In this document: positions 19,607-28,178 of the stretch, in pieces
Layout of the letters: each line of letters begins with the position of its first letter
How positions within the stretch are numbered: the first letter of the stretch is position 1
NCBI RefSeq assembly: GCF_029504395.1
Contig: NZ_JAQFIF010000007.1
Span: 1 to 64,000, forward strand
Direction of reading: 5' to 3'
DNA: 64,000 bases
Origin: Arthrobacter sp. ES3-54
GTDB lineage: Bacteria; Actinomycetota; Actinomycetes; Actinomycetales; Micrococcaceae
Made by a program: the position numbers and the translations under genes
The notes under the pieces: model-generated
The model's input: the letters and a program-made list of their open reading frames with translations, nothing else
What the model was told of the DNA's origin: nothing
Databases searched by the model: none

Positions 19607-20089
19607 TTAGGAAGCCAGGACCTCGTCGAGAACGCTTGCAGCCTTCTCTTCATCAGTCTTCTCAGCCAGTGCCAGTTCCGAAATCAGGATCTGGCGGGCC
19701 TTGGCCAGCATGCGCTTCTCTCCAGCGGAGAGACCCCGGTCGTGATCACGGCGCCAGAGATCGCGGACGACCTCAGCTACCTTGATGACGTCACCGGAAG
19801 CAAGCTTTTCCAGGTTTGCCTTGTAACGACGCGACCAGTTGGTGGGTTCCTCAGTGAACTCGGCCCGCAGCACATCGAACACGTGCTCCAAACCTTCTTT
19901 GCCCACTACGTCCCGAACCCCAACCAGGTCAACGTTTTCTGCTGGAACTTCAATGGTCAGATCACCCTGAGCCACCTTGAGCTTGAGATACATCTTCTCT
20001 TCGCCCTTGACAGTGCGCATCTTGATTTCTTCAATTTTCGCTGCACCGTGGTGAGGGTAAACTACTGTCTCGCCGACCTCAAAAACCAT
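19607..20089 (-). CDS. carD: CarD family RNA polymerase-binding transcription regulator
   Basis: A 160-residue CarD. The N-terminal RNAP-interaction domain starts [14 protein letters not shown] and is followed by the helical DNA-binding domain (PTNWSRRYK...[16 protein letters not shown]). By family it stabilises RNAP-promoter open complexes, particularly at rRNA promoters. ATG 20089 has AAAGGGG about 10 bases upstream and matches the family N-terminus; a longer in-frame start at 20140 is unlikely. A TAAACT -10-like hexamer (minus strand, 20121-20116) lies about 27 bases upstream. Gene order carD-ispD-ispF-cysS-rlmB matches Mycobacterium tuberculosis Rv3583c-Rv3579c. Confidence 0.95.
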   Translation of the reverse strand: MVFEVGETVVYPHHGAAKIEEIKMRTVKGEEKMYLKLKVAQGDLTIEVPAENVDLVGVRDVVGKEGLEHVFDVLRAEFTEEPTNWSRRYKANLEKLASGDVIKVAEVVRDLWRRDHDRGLSAGEKRMLAKARQILISELALAEKTDEEKAASVLDEVLAS

Positions 20090-20401
20090 GTGGACATTCC
20101 CCTTTCCCGCAGACCAGTTTATCACGATTAAGGCATACAACTGGCACCCAAAGGTGCCGGGAACCGCATGAATCCGGGGAAAATGGCCTCAATCCACCCC
20201 CTCAAACCCCTTGACGAATGCGGATAATAGTGCCTTTGGCCTTAACTGCCAAGAGGTTTCCGGCCCCCGCCAAGCGGGCTCCGGCCGCCGGGAGCGGCAC
20301 GCATCCCTGCGCTTATGTGTAGGCGCCGAGTCCTTGTTTGAGGCCGATTGCGGATAGGCTATGGCTGAATAATGTTCCAAGACTCTCAAGGAGTGCGTGA
20401 C
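20090..20401. promoter_or_regulatory. divergent carD / lpqE-like intergenic region
   Basis: These 312 bases hold no gene and must contain the start signals of both divergent genes. Toward carD a TAAACT hexamer (20121-20116) is plausible. Toward the lipoprotein, TTGCGG (20348-20353) and TAATGT (20370-20375) are 16 bases apart, a weak match. I see no convincing operator. Confidence 0.4.
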
Positions 20402-20980
20402 GTGCGTTTCACTGCGATGAACCGGGGCCAGCGCGGCAAGCTGGCAATGGCTACGGCTGCACTTGGCATTGGCCTGCTGTCCGTGACCGGCTGTGGCTAC
20501 ATCAACCCCCAGCAGACCTCGGAGCAGTACTCGGCATCCGACGGAACCCGCACTGACCTCGGAGCGCTGCAGCTGCGCAACTTCATCATCATCGCCGACG
20601 GCGAGGACAAGCCGGGCCGCGTGATCGGCGCCGTGTACAACACCTCCTCCAAGGACGTTGTGCTGACCATCAAGGGCGCGGCGGGGTCGCAGGCCGAAGT
20701 TCCGGTCAAGCAGAAGTCCTACACCATGCTCAACGACTCCACCGCCCCGGCGATCCTGAGCGCCGCGGGCGCCAAGCCGGGATCCGTGGCCGAGGTGACC
20801 ATCTCCGAGGACGGCACCAGCCAGGACGCCAAGTTCAAGGTTCCGGTCATGGACGGCACGATCGCCGACTACAAGGCGTACCTGCCGACGCCGGAGCCCA
20901 CCGCCACGGACGCGGCGACGTCGCCTGAGACGGCACCTGCGGCCGAAACGCCCACGCCGAGCAGCACCGCCGGCCACTAG
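20402..20980 (+). CDS. LpqE-like lipoprotein
   Basis: A 192-residue exported lipoprotein. It has a signal peptide with lipobox SVTGC, a beta-rich domain of about 120 residues (LQLRNFIIIADGED, VIGAVYNTS) and a Pro/Thr/Ala-rich tail. Position divergent to carD and overall look match mycobacterial LpqE (Rv3584), whose function is not well established; a link to periplasmic copper-binding-like folds is possible. GTG 20402 has AAGGAG eight bases upstream (20388-20393), which fixes the start. Unlike in mycobacteria, radA does not follow. Confidence 0.75.
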   Translation: MRFTAMNRGQRGKLAMATAALGIGLLSVTGCGYINPQQTSEQYSASDGTRTDLGALQLRNFIIIADGEDKPGRVIGAVYNTSSKDVVLTIKGAAGSQAEVPVKQKSYTMLNDSTAPAILSAAGAKPGSVAEVTISEDGTSQDAKFKVPVMDGTIADYKAYLPTPEPTATDAATSPETAPAAETPTPSSTAGH

Positions 20981-20999
20981 CTCAGAAGCTGGATCTAAC

Positions 21000-21036
21000 G
21001 CAAAAGGAGGGCACCTGCGGGCCCCCCTCCTTTTGC
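21000..21036. terminator. bidirectional terminator between the LpqE-like gene and regX3
   Basis: GCAAAAGGAGGG (21000-21011) pairs perfectly with CCCTCCTTTTGC (21025-21036). The stem carries A-run and T-run on its two sides, so it can act on both strands, ending the lipoprotein gene and the regX3 transcript, which converge here. Confidence 0.85.
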
Positions 21037-21108
21037 ATGTCGCCTCGACTTGCAGCTGTCCTGGACCTACAGCTGCCCGGCCGGGCCGCCGGGCAGCTTG
21101 GTCCGGCT

Positions 21109-21789
21109 TTAGGGCTCGAACTTGTAACCCAGCCCGCGGACGGTAATCAGGTACCGTGGCGCGGAGGCATCCGGTTCGATCTTGCTGCGCAGCCGCTTGA
21201 CGTGGACGTCGAGGGTCTTGGTGTCCCCCACATAGTCGGAGCCCCACACCCTGTCGATCAGCTGACCGCGGGTCAGGACCCGGCCGGAGTTCCGCAGCAG
21301 CATTTCCAGCAGCTCGAACTCCTTGAGCGGCAAGGCGATCTGCTCGCCCCCGACGCTGACCACGTGGCGTTCAATGTCCATCCGGACAGGACCGGCCTGC
21401 ACCGTACTGGAGACGAGTTCCTCCGGTTCGCTCTGGCGCCGCAGGACGGCGCGGACCCGGGCCACGAGCTCCCGCGAGGAGTAGGGCTTGGTGACGTAGT
21501 CGTCGGCGCCCAGCTCCAGCCCTACCACCTTGTCGATTTCCGAGTCCTTGGCCGTCAGCATGATCACGGGCACCCCGGAGCGCTGCCGGAGTTGGCGGCA
21601 GACCTCAGTGCCTGACTGGCCCGGCAGCTGCAGGTCCAGGAGGACGAGGTCGGCGCCGTTACGGTCGAATTCGGTGATGGCGTCCAGTCCGTTGTCCACC
21701 ACCTCGACCTCAAACCCTTCTTTACCCAACAGATAGGACAGGGGGTCGCTGAAGGACTCCTCGTCCTCGACAATCAGAATCCGGCTCAA
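21109..21789 (-). CDS. regX3: phosphate response regulator (RegX3/PhoP type)
   Basis: A 226-residue OmpR-family regulator. The receiver has acidic residues in VEDEES, phosphoacceptor Asp in LVLLDLQLPG, MLTAKD and GADDYVTKPYSSREL. The winged helix follows with FELLEMLLRNSGRVLTRGQL and the TLDVHVKRLRSKI recognition helix. It probably activates phosphate-starvation genes through PHO-box repeats like those found upstream of phoU here. The TTG start overlaps the senX3 stop by four bases (TTGA). Confidence 0.93.
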   Translation of the reverse strand: MSRILIVEDEESFSDPLSYLLGKEGFEVEVVDNGLDAITEFDRNGADLVLLDLQLPGQSGTEVCRQLRQRSGVPVIMLTAKDSEIDKVVGLELGADDYVTKPYSSRELVARVRAVLRRQSEPEELVSSTVQAGPVRMDIERHVVSVGGEQIALPLKEFELLEMLLRNSGRVLTRGQLIDRVWGSDYVGDTKTLDVHVKRLRSKIEPDASAPRYLITVRGLGYKFEP

Positions 21790-23027
21790 GCGGTTGCTCC
21801 TTGCTCATGGACGCCGGCGGCGTCACGTCGTTGCGGTCTGGGGTACCGACCGGAAGTGTGGGCAGCGGGCTTGCCCGCGTCGGAGGCGTCGCCGTCGTCC
21901 TGCCCTTCCATCTCGGGAAGTCGAATGGTGAACGTGGAACCCTGGCCGGGCTGGGACCACAGGGTCACCTCGCCGCCGTGGTTGGAAATGACGTGCTTGA
22001 CGATGCTCAGGCCAAGTCCCGTGCCTCCGGTCTGACGGGAGCGGGCGGCATCCACCCGGTAGAAGCGCTCAAAGACACGCTCCTGGTCCTCGGCGCTGAG
22101 CCCATCGCCCTGGTCCGTCACCGAGACTGCCACGAGGCCGTCCTTGACCCGGAGGCCCACCCCAACCTTGGTGTTCTCCGGTGAGTACCGGATGGCGTTG
22201 TCGATCAGGTTGCGCAGGGCGGTCACGAGGAGGTCCTGGTCGCCGTAGACCACGGCATCAGCGTGCCGGCCAACCACCAGCTGGATGTTCTTGCTCTCGG
22301 CCGGCAGCTGGGAGCGGTCCACGGCCTCGCTGACCACAGTGTTAATGTCCACCGGGCGGCCCTGCTGCACGACGTTGGCACCCTGGAGCCGGGAGAGTTC
22401 GATGATGTCCTGCACCAGGGCCGCAAGCCGGGTCGATTCCTTGTGCATGCGCTTGGCGAACCGTTTGACCGCCTCCGGGTCGTCAGCGGACGATTCGAGT
22501 GCCTCAGCCAGGAGGGAGATCGCCCCGACCGGGGTCTTCAGTTCGTGGGAGACGTTCGCGACAAAGTCGTTGCGGACTTCCTCGGTGCGGGTGAGCTCCG
22601 TCCGGTCATCGGCCAGCAGCAGGATGTATTCCTCCGTAATGACGGCGGCCCGGACCTGGACAATAATCGTTCCCTGGCCGAGCGGGCCGCGCGGCAGCTC
22701 CAGTTGCTTTTCGAGGATGACACCGTCCCGCCGCACCTTGGCCGTCAGTTCCAGCAGCTGCTGGTGCACCACGGTGTGCCCGCGGACCAGGCCATAGGCG
22801 TAGGCGGCAGGGCTGGCGCGGACCACGCCGTCGATCGCATCCACCACCACAAAAGCGCGGCCGAGGACGGCAAGCACCTCCGCGGCGCCCTCGGGCAGCG
22901 AGGGGTCGTCGACGTCGACGTCGACAATGTGCCGTTGCTGCTCACTCACGCGGAACGCGAGTACGCCGAACATGCCAAACGAGAGGCCGATCAGGCCGGC
23001 GATTACGCCGATGAGCATTGGATCCAC
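21786..23027 (-). CDS. senX3: phosphate sensor histidine kinase (SenX3 type)
   Basis: A 413-residue sensor kinase. One N-terminal membrane segment (residues about 4-25) leads to a PAS-like domain, then the HisKA box FVANVSHELKTPVGA with the phosphoacceptor His, and the HATPase boxes NLIDNAIRYSPEN, DQGDGL and GTGLGLSIVK. A single membrane segment with no large extracellular loop is typical of SenX3/PhoR kinases that sense phosphate through the Pst-PhoU complex. GTG 23027 has GGAG just upstream. It is divergent from phoU and coupled to regX3. Confidence 0.93.
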   Translation of the reverse strand: MDPMLIGVIAGLIGLSFGMFGVLAFRVSEQQRHIVDVDVDDPSLPEGAAEVLAVLGRAFVVVDAIDGVVRASPAAYAYGLVRGHTVVHQQLLELTAKVRRDGVILEKQLELPRGPLGQGTIIVQVRAAVITEEYILLLADDRTELTRTEEVRNDFVANVSHELKTPVGAISLLAEALESSADDPEAVKRFAKRMHKESTRLAALVQDIIELSRLQGANVVQQGRPVDINTVVSEAVDRSQLPAESKNIQLVVGRHADAVVYGDQDLLVTALRNLIDNAIRYSPENTKVGVGLRVKDGLVAVSVTDQGDGLSAEDQERVFERFYRVDAARSRQTGGTGLGLSIVKHVISNHGGEVTLWSQPGQGSTFTIRLPEMEGQDDGDASDAGKPAAHTSGRYPRPQRRDAAGVHEQGATA

Positions 23028-23087
23028 GGCTCCAGCTTATGCTCTGGCATAGGGCCGAAACCGAAATCTCCTGCGATTCGGGTCCCG

Positions 23088-23169
23088 GTTCAGCTAACGT
23101 TCACCTATTGGGGCGTAACAGTTCACCGGACACTGAAAGAGTTGAGCGTTGGAGCGCCGGTAGGTGAAC
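23088..23169. promoter_or_regulatory. PHO-box direct-repeat array (RegX3/PhoP binding site)
   Basis: Units of 11 bases resembling GTTCACCNNNN lie head-to-tail in exact register: 23088-23098 (GTTCAGC...), 23099-23109 (GTTCACC...), a degenerate unit 23110-23120, and 23121-23131 (GTTCACC...). A further unit reads on the minus strand at 23169-23159. The 11-base spacing and GTTCA core are those of actinobacterial PhoP/RegX3 sites. The array sits between senX3 and phoU, where autoregulation is expected. Confidence 0.75.
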
Positions 23170-23225
23170 CGAAATAGGCCCGCCACTTCGATTGCAGGCA
23201 ATATTTCCGAGGAAAGGACGCACAC

Positions 23226-23888
23226 GTGCGTAAGGTTTTTCAGGAGGAGCTCGCCCAGGTAAGGGAACAGCTCGTCGAGATCTCAACGCTGGTCACAGAG
23301 GCCATCGACAAGGCCACGACAGCCTTCGAGGGCGCCGATATCGACCTCGCCGAGGACGTGATTGCCGCCGATGCCCGCATCGACTTCCTGCAGAACAGCC
23401 TCGACGAGCGCGCCATCGACATCCTTGCCCTTCAGGGGCCGGTGGCGAGCGATCTGCGCATGCTGGTTGGTTCGCTCCGGATGAGCGCCTCGCTGGAGCG
23501 CATGGGCGACCTCGCCCGCCATCTGGCCCAGCTGGCGCGGCTGCGCTACCCGGCGTCAGTGGTCCCGGATCAGCTGCGCGAGACCTTCAAGAGCTTCGCG
23601 GAACAGGACTTGCTGATCGCGCAGAAGCTCACGGAATTGCTGGCAACCCGCGATCTTGGCGTGGCCCGGGACATTATGAAGGCCAACAGCGCCGTCAACG
23701 ACCTGCACCTGAGCGTTTTCAAGGCGATCGCGCGCAGCGACTGGCAGGAGTCGCCGGCCACCACGGTGGACGTTGCCCTGGCGAGCCGCTACTTTGAGCG
23801 CTTCGCCGACCACGGCGTTTCGGTGGCCCAGAAGGTCACGTACCTGGTCACCGGCGCGTGGCAGCCGAACAGCATCGAACACAGCTGA
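23226..23888 (+). CDS. phoU: phosphate transport regulator PhoU
   Basis: A 220-residue PhoU made of two three-helix repeats. It starts RKVFQEELAQVREQL and carries the metal-cluster motifs ERMGDLARHLAQLAR in repeat one and ERFADHGVSVAQKVTYLVTG in repeat two. By family it binds the Pst transporter and the sensor kinase to shut off the Pho response when phosphate is plentiful. GTG 23226 follows GAGGAAAGGA. It is divergent from senX3 and downstream of the PHO-box array, so it is likely RegX3-controlled. No pst genes are in the window. Confidence 0.95.
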   Translation: MRKVFQEELAQVREQLVEISTLVTEAIDKATTAFEGADIDLAEDVIAADARIDFLQNSLDERAIDILALQGPVASDLRMLVGSLRMSASLERMGDLARHLAQLARLRYPASVVPDQLRETFKSFAEQDLLIAQKLTELLATRDLGVARDIMKANSAVNDLHLSVFKAIARSDWQESPATTVDVALASRYFERFADHGVSVAQKVTYLVTGAWQPNSIEHS

Positions 23889-23906
23889 CGCCGGCTTCGC
23901 TCTGAC

Positions 23907-23960
23907 GCAACTGCGCTGCCACAAACACGCTGGGGCAACTGCGCTGGCACAAACGCGCTG
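23907..23960. repeat. 26-bp direct repeat pair after phoU
   Basis: GCAACTGCGCTG..CACAAAC..GCTG occurs at 23907-23932 and 23935-23960 with two differences, offset 28 bases. It lies between the phoU stop and the terminator; no function is evident. Confidence 0.7.
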
Positions 23961-23965
23961 ACACA

Positions 23966-24008
23966 ACGACGGCGTCCGGTCACCTTGGGGGTGGCCGGAC
24001 GCCGTCGT
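23966..24008. terminator. bidirectional phoU / gpmA terminator
   Basis: A 19-bp stem with one mismatch (23966-23984 with 23990-24008) encloses TTGGG. It lies between the convergent phoU and gpmA genes and is followed by TTTG on the plus strand. It probably serves both. Confidence 0.8.
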
Positions 24009-24056
24009 TTGTACTGCGCTTGCGCTTAGCGCTTGATTTTGAGTTGCGGGTGCCGC

Positions 24057-24803
24057 TTACTTCTTGCCCTGGTTGGCGACTGCCTGGATGGCCTCGGCGG
24101 CGGCCTCGGGGTCGAGGTAGGTGCCGCCCGGGTTCAGCGGCTTGAAGTCCTCATCCAGTTCGTAGACCAGCGGGATGCCGGTGGGGATGTTCAGACCGGC
24201 GATGGCCTCGTCGCTGATGCCGTCAAGGTGCTTGACGAGGGCGCGGAGCGAGTTGCCGTGAGCTGTGACCAGGACGGTCTTCCCGGCCTTGAGGTCTTCC
24301 TTGATGTCCGATTCCCAGTACGGCATGAGTCGGATCAGGACGTCCTTGAGGCATTCGGTGCGCGGGATGGCGTCGCCGAGGTCCGCGTAACGCGGGTCCC
24401 CCACCTGGGAGAACTCGGAATCGTCGGCCAGGGGCGGCGGCGGGGTGTCGTAGGACCGGCGCCACAGCATGAACTGCTCCTCGCCGAATTCGGCGAGGGT
24501 CTGGGCCTTGTCCTTGCCCTGCAGCGCGCCGTAGTGGCGCTCGTTGAGCCGCCAGTCACGCTTGACGTCGATCCAGCCGCGGTCGGCCTTTTCGAGGGCC
24601 ATGTTCGCCGTGTTGATGGCCCGCTTCAGCCGCGAGGTGTAGAGGATGTCGGGGAGGATGTTGTTCTCCACGAGCAGCTCGCCGCCGCGCACCGCCTCGG
24701 CACGGCCCTGGTCATTGAGGTCAACGTCCACCCAGCCGGTGAAAAGGTTCTTGGCATTCCAGTCGCTGTGGCCGTGGCGCAGCAGAATCAGCTTGTAAGT
24801 CAT
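24057..24803 (-). CDS. gpmA: 2,3-bisphosphoglycerate-dependent phosphoglycerate mutase
   Basis: A 248-residue glycolytic mutase interconverting 3- and 2-phosphoglycerate. It has the phosphohistidine motif [35 protein letters not shown] and [11 protein letters not shown] with the second His. The length is typical of the dimeric or tetrameric enzyme. The neighbourhood gpmA, senX3, regX3 is shared with Mycobacterium tuberculosis (Rv0489-Rv0491). Confidence 0.96.
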   Translation of the reverse strand: MTYKLILLRHGHSDWNAKNLFTGWVDVDLNDQGRAEAVRGGELLVENNILPDILYTSRLKRAINTANMALEKADRGWIDVKRDWRLNERHYGALQGKDKAQTLAEFGEEQFMLWRRSYDTPPPPLADDSEFSQVGDPRYADLGDAIPRTECLKDVLIRLMPYWESDIKEDLKAGKTVLVTAHGNSLRALVKHLDGISDEAIAGLNIPTGIPLVYELDEDFKPLNPGGTYLDPEAAAEAIQAVANQGKK

Positions 24804-24945
24804 GGTTTTTATCCTAGCCGAGCGGTTGGCGGCGGTGCCGTGCGTTACACGGTGTGCGCTTCACCGCAGTAAACGCTCCCCTCCGGCCCGTCGCGCGGCT
24901 CACCCTGGGCCGGAGGTGACCCTCGTTGGAGGATAGGCTTGGCCG

Positions 24946-25794
24946 GTGGTGCAGAAGGCTCAACGGGTGCTGTCCCCCCGGAACCAGGGCGGAACGAGAA
25001 GCGGCGCGCGTGGCGGCAGGCCCGTGGGCAACGTGACCCGTGGAACCACGAACCCCAACCGGATGCGCCGCGTGGACCGCTGGCTGACCGGACCGCAGGC
25101 CTGGCGGCTGCGCGCCGCGGCCCATCCCCTCGCCGTCGACCTCGGCTACGGCGCCTCGCCGGCCACCGCCGTCGAACTCTTCGAACGCCTCGCCGCGGTC
25201 CGCGCGGATATGCAGGTGGTGGGCATCGAAATCGAACCGGAGCGTGTCCGGCAGGCCCAGGCACTTGAACGGCCCGGCCTGATGTTCCAGCTGGGCGGCT
25301 TCGAACTGCCAGTGACCGGAAATCCCGTGCTGGTCCGCGCCTTCAACGTGCTGCGGCAATACGAGGAAGCCGACGTGGCGGGCATCTGGCGGCTGGTGCA
25401 GGACCGTCTCGCGCCGGGCGGGCTGTTTATCGACGGCACGTGTGATGAAATCGGGCGGCGTGCCTCCTGGGTGGCGCTCGACGTCGAGCGGCCGCTGAGC
25501 CTGAGTTTGTCCATGCGGTTCGGCGCGTTCGCGCTGCCCTCCGACGTGGCCGAAAGGCTGCCGAAGGCCCTGATCCACCGCAACGTCCCCGGAGAGAAAA
25601 TTCACGCCTACCTGCAGGCGATGGACAAGGCCTGGCTGGATGCGGCGCCGCTGGCGTCGTTTGGCAGCCGGCAGCGCTTTACAGCAATGTGCCGTGCGCT
25701 GCTCGACGCCGGCTGGCCCATCCAGGACGGTCCGTCCCGCTGGCGGCTGGGCGAAGTGACGGTCGGCTGGGAAGCCGTGGAGCCGGGAAATTAA
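24946..25794 (+). CDS. SAM-dependent methyltransferase-like protein
   Basis: A 282-residue class I methyltransferase-like protein. A basic N-terminal region of about 60 residues precedes motif I AVDLGYGASP and the acidic VGIEIEPERV, followed by NVLRQYEE and DRLAPGGLFIDGT. The target is unknown. GTG 24946 is the upstream-most reasonable start, but the true start could be the ATG inside NRMRRVDRW, since the N-terminal region looks disordered. It stands alone between the gpmA and DUF2516 genes. Confidence 0.8.
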   Translation: MVQKAQRVLSPRNQGGTRSGARGGRPVGNVTRGTTNPNRMRRVDRWLTGPQAWRLRAAAHPLAVDLGYGASPATAVELFERLAAVRADMQVVGIEIEPERVRQAQALERPGLMFQLGGFELPVTGNPVLVRAFNVLRQYEEADVAGIWRLVQDRLAPGGLFIDGTCDEIGRRASWVALDVERPLSLSLSMRFGAFALPSDVAERLPKALIHRNVPGEKIHAYLQAMDKAWLDAAPLASFGSRQRFTAMCRALLDAGWPIQDGPSRWRLGEVTVGWEAVEPGN

Positions 25795-25838
25795 GCGATT
25801 GCGGACTTAGGGGGCCGGACGAGCTTAGGTAGCCGCGG

Positions 25839-26192
25839 TCACCAGGGGCCGTAGGGGCCCATGTTGCGGCCGCGGCCGGCGTCTTTGACCGCGGGACGGA
25901 CGTCGGCAAGGTACACGGACGCTGCTGTCACGGCGGCAAGGCCGAAAATGCCGAGTGAACTGGCGCCGCCGCCGCTGCCCAGCTGCGAGAGCAGGGAGAA
26001 CAGGCCCACGGCGAACGCGCCGCCGGTCAGGGCCAGCCAGAAGGTCTTGGTCCGCTTCGATACGGCCTCGAACGCGTTGGCCTTGTGCCGGAGGCAGTCG
26101 AAAAACGCCCATGCCTCCAAGGCAAAGGCCACGACGGCCAGGACCAGGTAAACCCCGGATTCGACAAAGTAAATGAGTATGCGTCCGTCCAC
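25839..26192 (-). CDS. DUF2516 family membrane protein
   Basis: A 117-residue protein with three or four membrane segments (about residues 5-33, 50-70 and 78-97) and a soluble tail ending NMGPYGPW. The pattern LEAWAFFDCLRHKANAF between helices matches the actinobacterial DUF2516 family, whose function is unknown. The GTG start at 26192 lies nine bases after the stop of the transsulfuration gene, suggesting an operon. Confidence 0.8.
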   Translation of the reverse strand: MDGRILIYFVESGVYLVLAVVAFALEAWAFFDCLRHKANAFEAVSKRTKTFWLALTGGAFAVGLFSLLSQLGSGGGASSLGIFGLAAVTAASVYLADVRPAVKDAGRGRNMGPYGPW

Positions 26193-26201
26193 TCCCCCAG
26201 C

Positions 26202-27398
26202 CTAGCCGTCCAGAGTGCCCAATGCCTGCTCCAAATCGGCCCAAAGGTCTTCGACGTTCTCAATGCCCACGCTCATCCGGACCAGATTGTCCGGCACGCT
26301 CTCCGGCTCGGCCGTGTGCCGGCGCCGGCGTTCGATCAGGGATTCCACCCCGCCCAGGGACGTGGCGGGGAGCCAGAGGCGCAGGGCGCGGATCATCCGG
26401 TCCGCGGCTTCCGCGCCGCTGCTGCCACTGTCCTGCCCAACTACCGGTGCCACCTCAATGCACAGGACGGACCCGAACCCCTTCATCTGCTCCTTGGCCC
26501 GCACGTGGCCGGGGTCCGAGGGCAGGCCGGGAAAGCGGATGCCGGCAACCCGCGGATGGCCGTTGAGCCTTTCGGCCAGGACCTGGGCCGACGCCTGCGA
26601 ACGCTCGATCCGCAAAGCCAGGGTCCGGAGCCCGCGCAGCGCCAACCACGCCTCGAAGGGTCCGGCGATCCCGCCGTGGATGGTGCGGTGGTGCAGCAGG
26701 GCGGCGCGGAGACCGGCGTCGGAGGTCACCAGCGCACCGAGCACCACGTCGGAGTGGCCGGAGAGGTATTTGGTCACCGAATGCAGCACGACGTCGGAGC
26801 CCAAGCTCAGAGGCTGCTGCACCAGGGGCGTGGAAAAGGTGTTGTCCGTGACGACGATCGCGCCGGCCTCATGCGCCGCGGCGGTCAGGGCCCGCATGTC
26901 CGCGATACCGAGCATGGGGTTGGTGGGACTCTCCAGCCACAGCATGCTGGCAGCGCGGCCGCCGGTCGGGGCCAGTGCGGCCACTACGGCGTCGGTGTCC
27001 GCGATGTCCACCGTCCGCAGCTCGAGGAAGCCCTTGGCCGCCAGTTCGGTGGCCATGGTGACCGAACCCGCGTAGCTGTGCGACGGCATCACGAGCACGC
27101 CTTGGGCGGGCACCAGGGACAGGGCCGAACTCACGGCGGCGAGTCCCGAGGCGTAAAGCAGGCCCGGTAGGTCCGCGCCTTCCAGCTGGGCCAGTGCCTC
27201 TTCGAAGGGGTCCCACGTGGGATTGGAATACCGGCCGTAGCCGCGGTCGCCGTCGCCCAGCGGTCCTGTGCCGAAGTAGGTCGAGGACAGCACAAGCGGC
27301 GGGTTGACCGGTTCGTCGCGGGTGCGCGGCGGGCGCCCTGCCGCCACAACCAGGGAATCCGGCGAAAGCGTGGCGGCCTGCTCTTCAGAAAGACTCAT
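26202..27398 (-). CDS. transsulfuration PLP enzyme (cystathionine gamma-synthase/lyase family)
   Basis: A 398-residue Cys/Met-metabolism PLP enzyme. It has STYFGTG, YGRYSNPTWDPFE, the phosphate-binding YASGLAAVS, and the PLP lysine in LHSVTKYLSGHSDVVLG, with LESPTNPML and VTDNTFSTP. The family covers cystathionine gamma-synthase, beta-lyase, gamma-lyase and O-acetylhomoserine sulfhydrylase, and sequence alone does not separate them. ATG 27398. It diverges from tmk. Confidence 0.88.
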   Translation of the reverse strand: MSLSEEQAATLSPDSLVVAAGRPPRTRDEPVNPPLVLSSTYFGTGPLGDGDRGYGRYSNPTWDPFEEALAQLEGADLPGLLYASGLAAVSSALSLVPAQGVLVMPSHSYAGSVTMATELAAKGFLELRTVDIADTDAVVAALAPTGGRAASMLWLESPTNPMLGIADMRALTAAAHEAGAIVVTDNTFSTPLVQQPLSLGSDVVLHSVTKYLSGHSDVVLGALVTSDAGLRAALLHHRTIHGGIAGPFEAWLALRGLRTLALRIERSQASAQVLAERLNGHPRVAGIRFPGLPSDPGHVRAKEQMKGFGSVLCIEVAPVVGQDSGSSGAEAADRMIRALRLWLPATSLGGVESLIERRRRHTAEPESVPDNLVRMSVGIENVEDLWADLEQALGTLDG

Positions 27399-27485
27399 GG
27401 AGACAGGTTACGTGGGCGCCCCGCAGGGTACCCAAGCCGTTACGCCGGGCACTGAAGTGTCGGTGATTGTCGGTACTCTTGAACA

Positions 27486-28178
27486 GTGACTACCCAGAGC
27501 CCCGGAGCGTCCCGCCGGCCGTTGCCCAGACTGTTGCCCGGACTGTTTATTGCCTTCGAGGGCGGAGACGGCGCCGGTAAGTCCACGCAGGCGGCCGAAC
27601 TCGCCAAAGCGCTGGAATCAGGCGGCTTTACGGTGCTGCGGACCCGGGAACCGGGCGGCACGGCGATCGGCGAGAAGCTGCGTTCGCTCGTGCTGGATCA
27701 CGGCCACGGCCACATCGATGCCCATACCGAGGCCCTTATTTTTGCGGCGTCCCGTGCCGCGCACGCGAGCCAGGTCATCCGGCCCGCCCTGGAACGCGGC
27801 GAGATCGTGCTCACGGACCGGTACATCGACTCCTCGGTCGCGTACCAGGGCGCCGGCCGCGGCCTCGGGACTGAGGCGGTCCGGGACATCAATGCCTGGG
27901 CGACCTCGGACCTGCAGCCGGACCTGACCGTACTTCTCGACGTCGAGCCCGCCGTAGGACGGCAACGGCGCACAGCCGGCGAGGCCGCCGAAGACCGCCT
28001 CGAGTCCGAGGCCGACGAATTCCATGCCAAGATCCGGTCGGCCTTCCTGGACCTGGCCGCGGCCCGACCCGAAGCCTACTTGGTGCTGCCCGCCCGCCTG
28101 CCCGTCGCCGAACTCGCCGCCCGGATCTTCGAGCGCGTCGAGTCCCTGCTGGCCGTCACCCAAAGCAGCACAGCATGA
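27486..28178 (+). CDS. tmk: thymidylate kinase
   Basis: A 230-residue dTMP kinase making dTDP for DNA synthesis. It has the P-loop FEGGDGAGKST, the REPGGTAIGE motif with the DR(E/Y)-type DRYIDSSVAYQGAGR, and a lid region. A roughly 18-residue N-terminal tail precedes the fold. The GTG start at 27486 fits the spacing from the divergent gene. The stop overlaps holB by four bases, a common tmk-holB coupling. Confidence 0.96.
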   Translation: MTTQSPGASRRPLPRLLPGLFIAFEGGDGAGKSTQAAELAKALESGGFTVLRTREPGGTAIGEKLRSLVLDHGHGHIDAHTEALIFAASRAAHASQVIRPALERGEIVLTDRYIDSSVAYQGAGRGLGTEAVRDINAWATSDLQPDLTVLLDVEPAVGRQRRTAGEAAEDRLESEADEFHAKIRSAFLDLAAARPEAYLVLPARLPVAELAARIFERVESLLAVTQSSTA

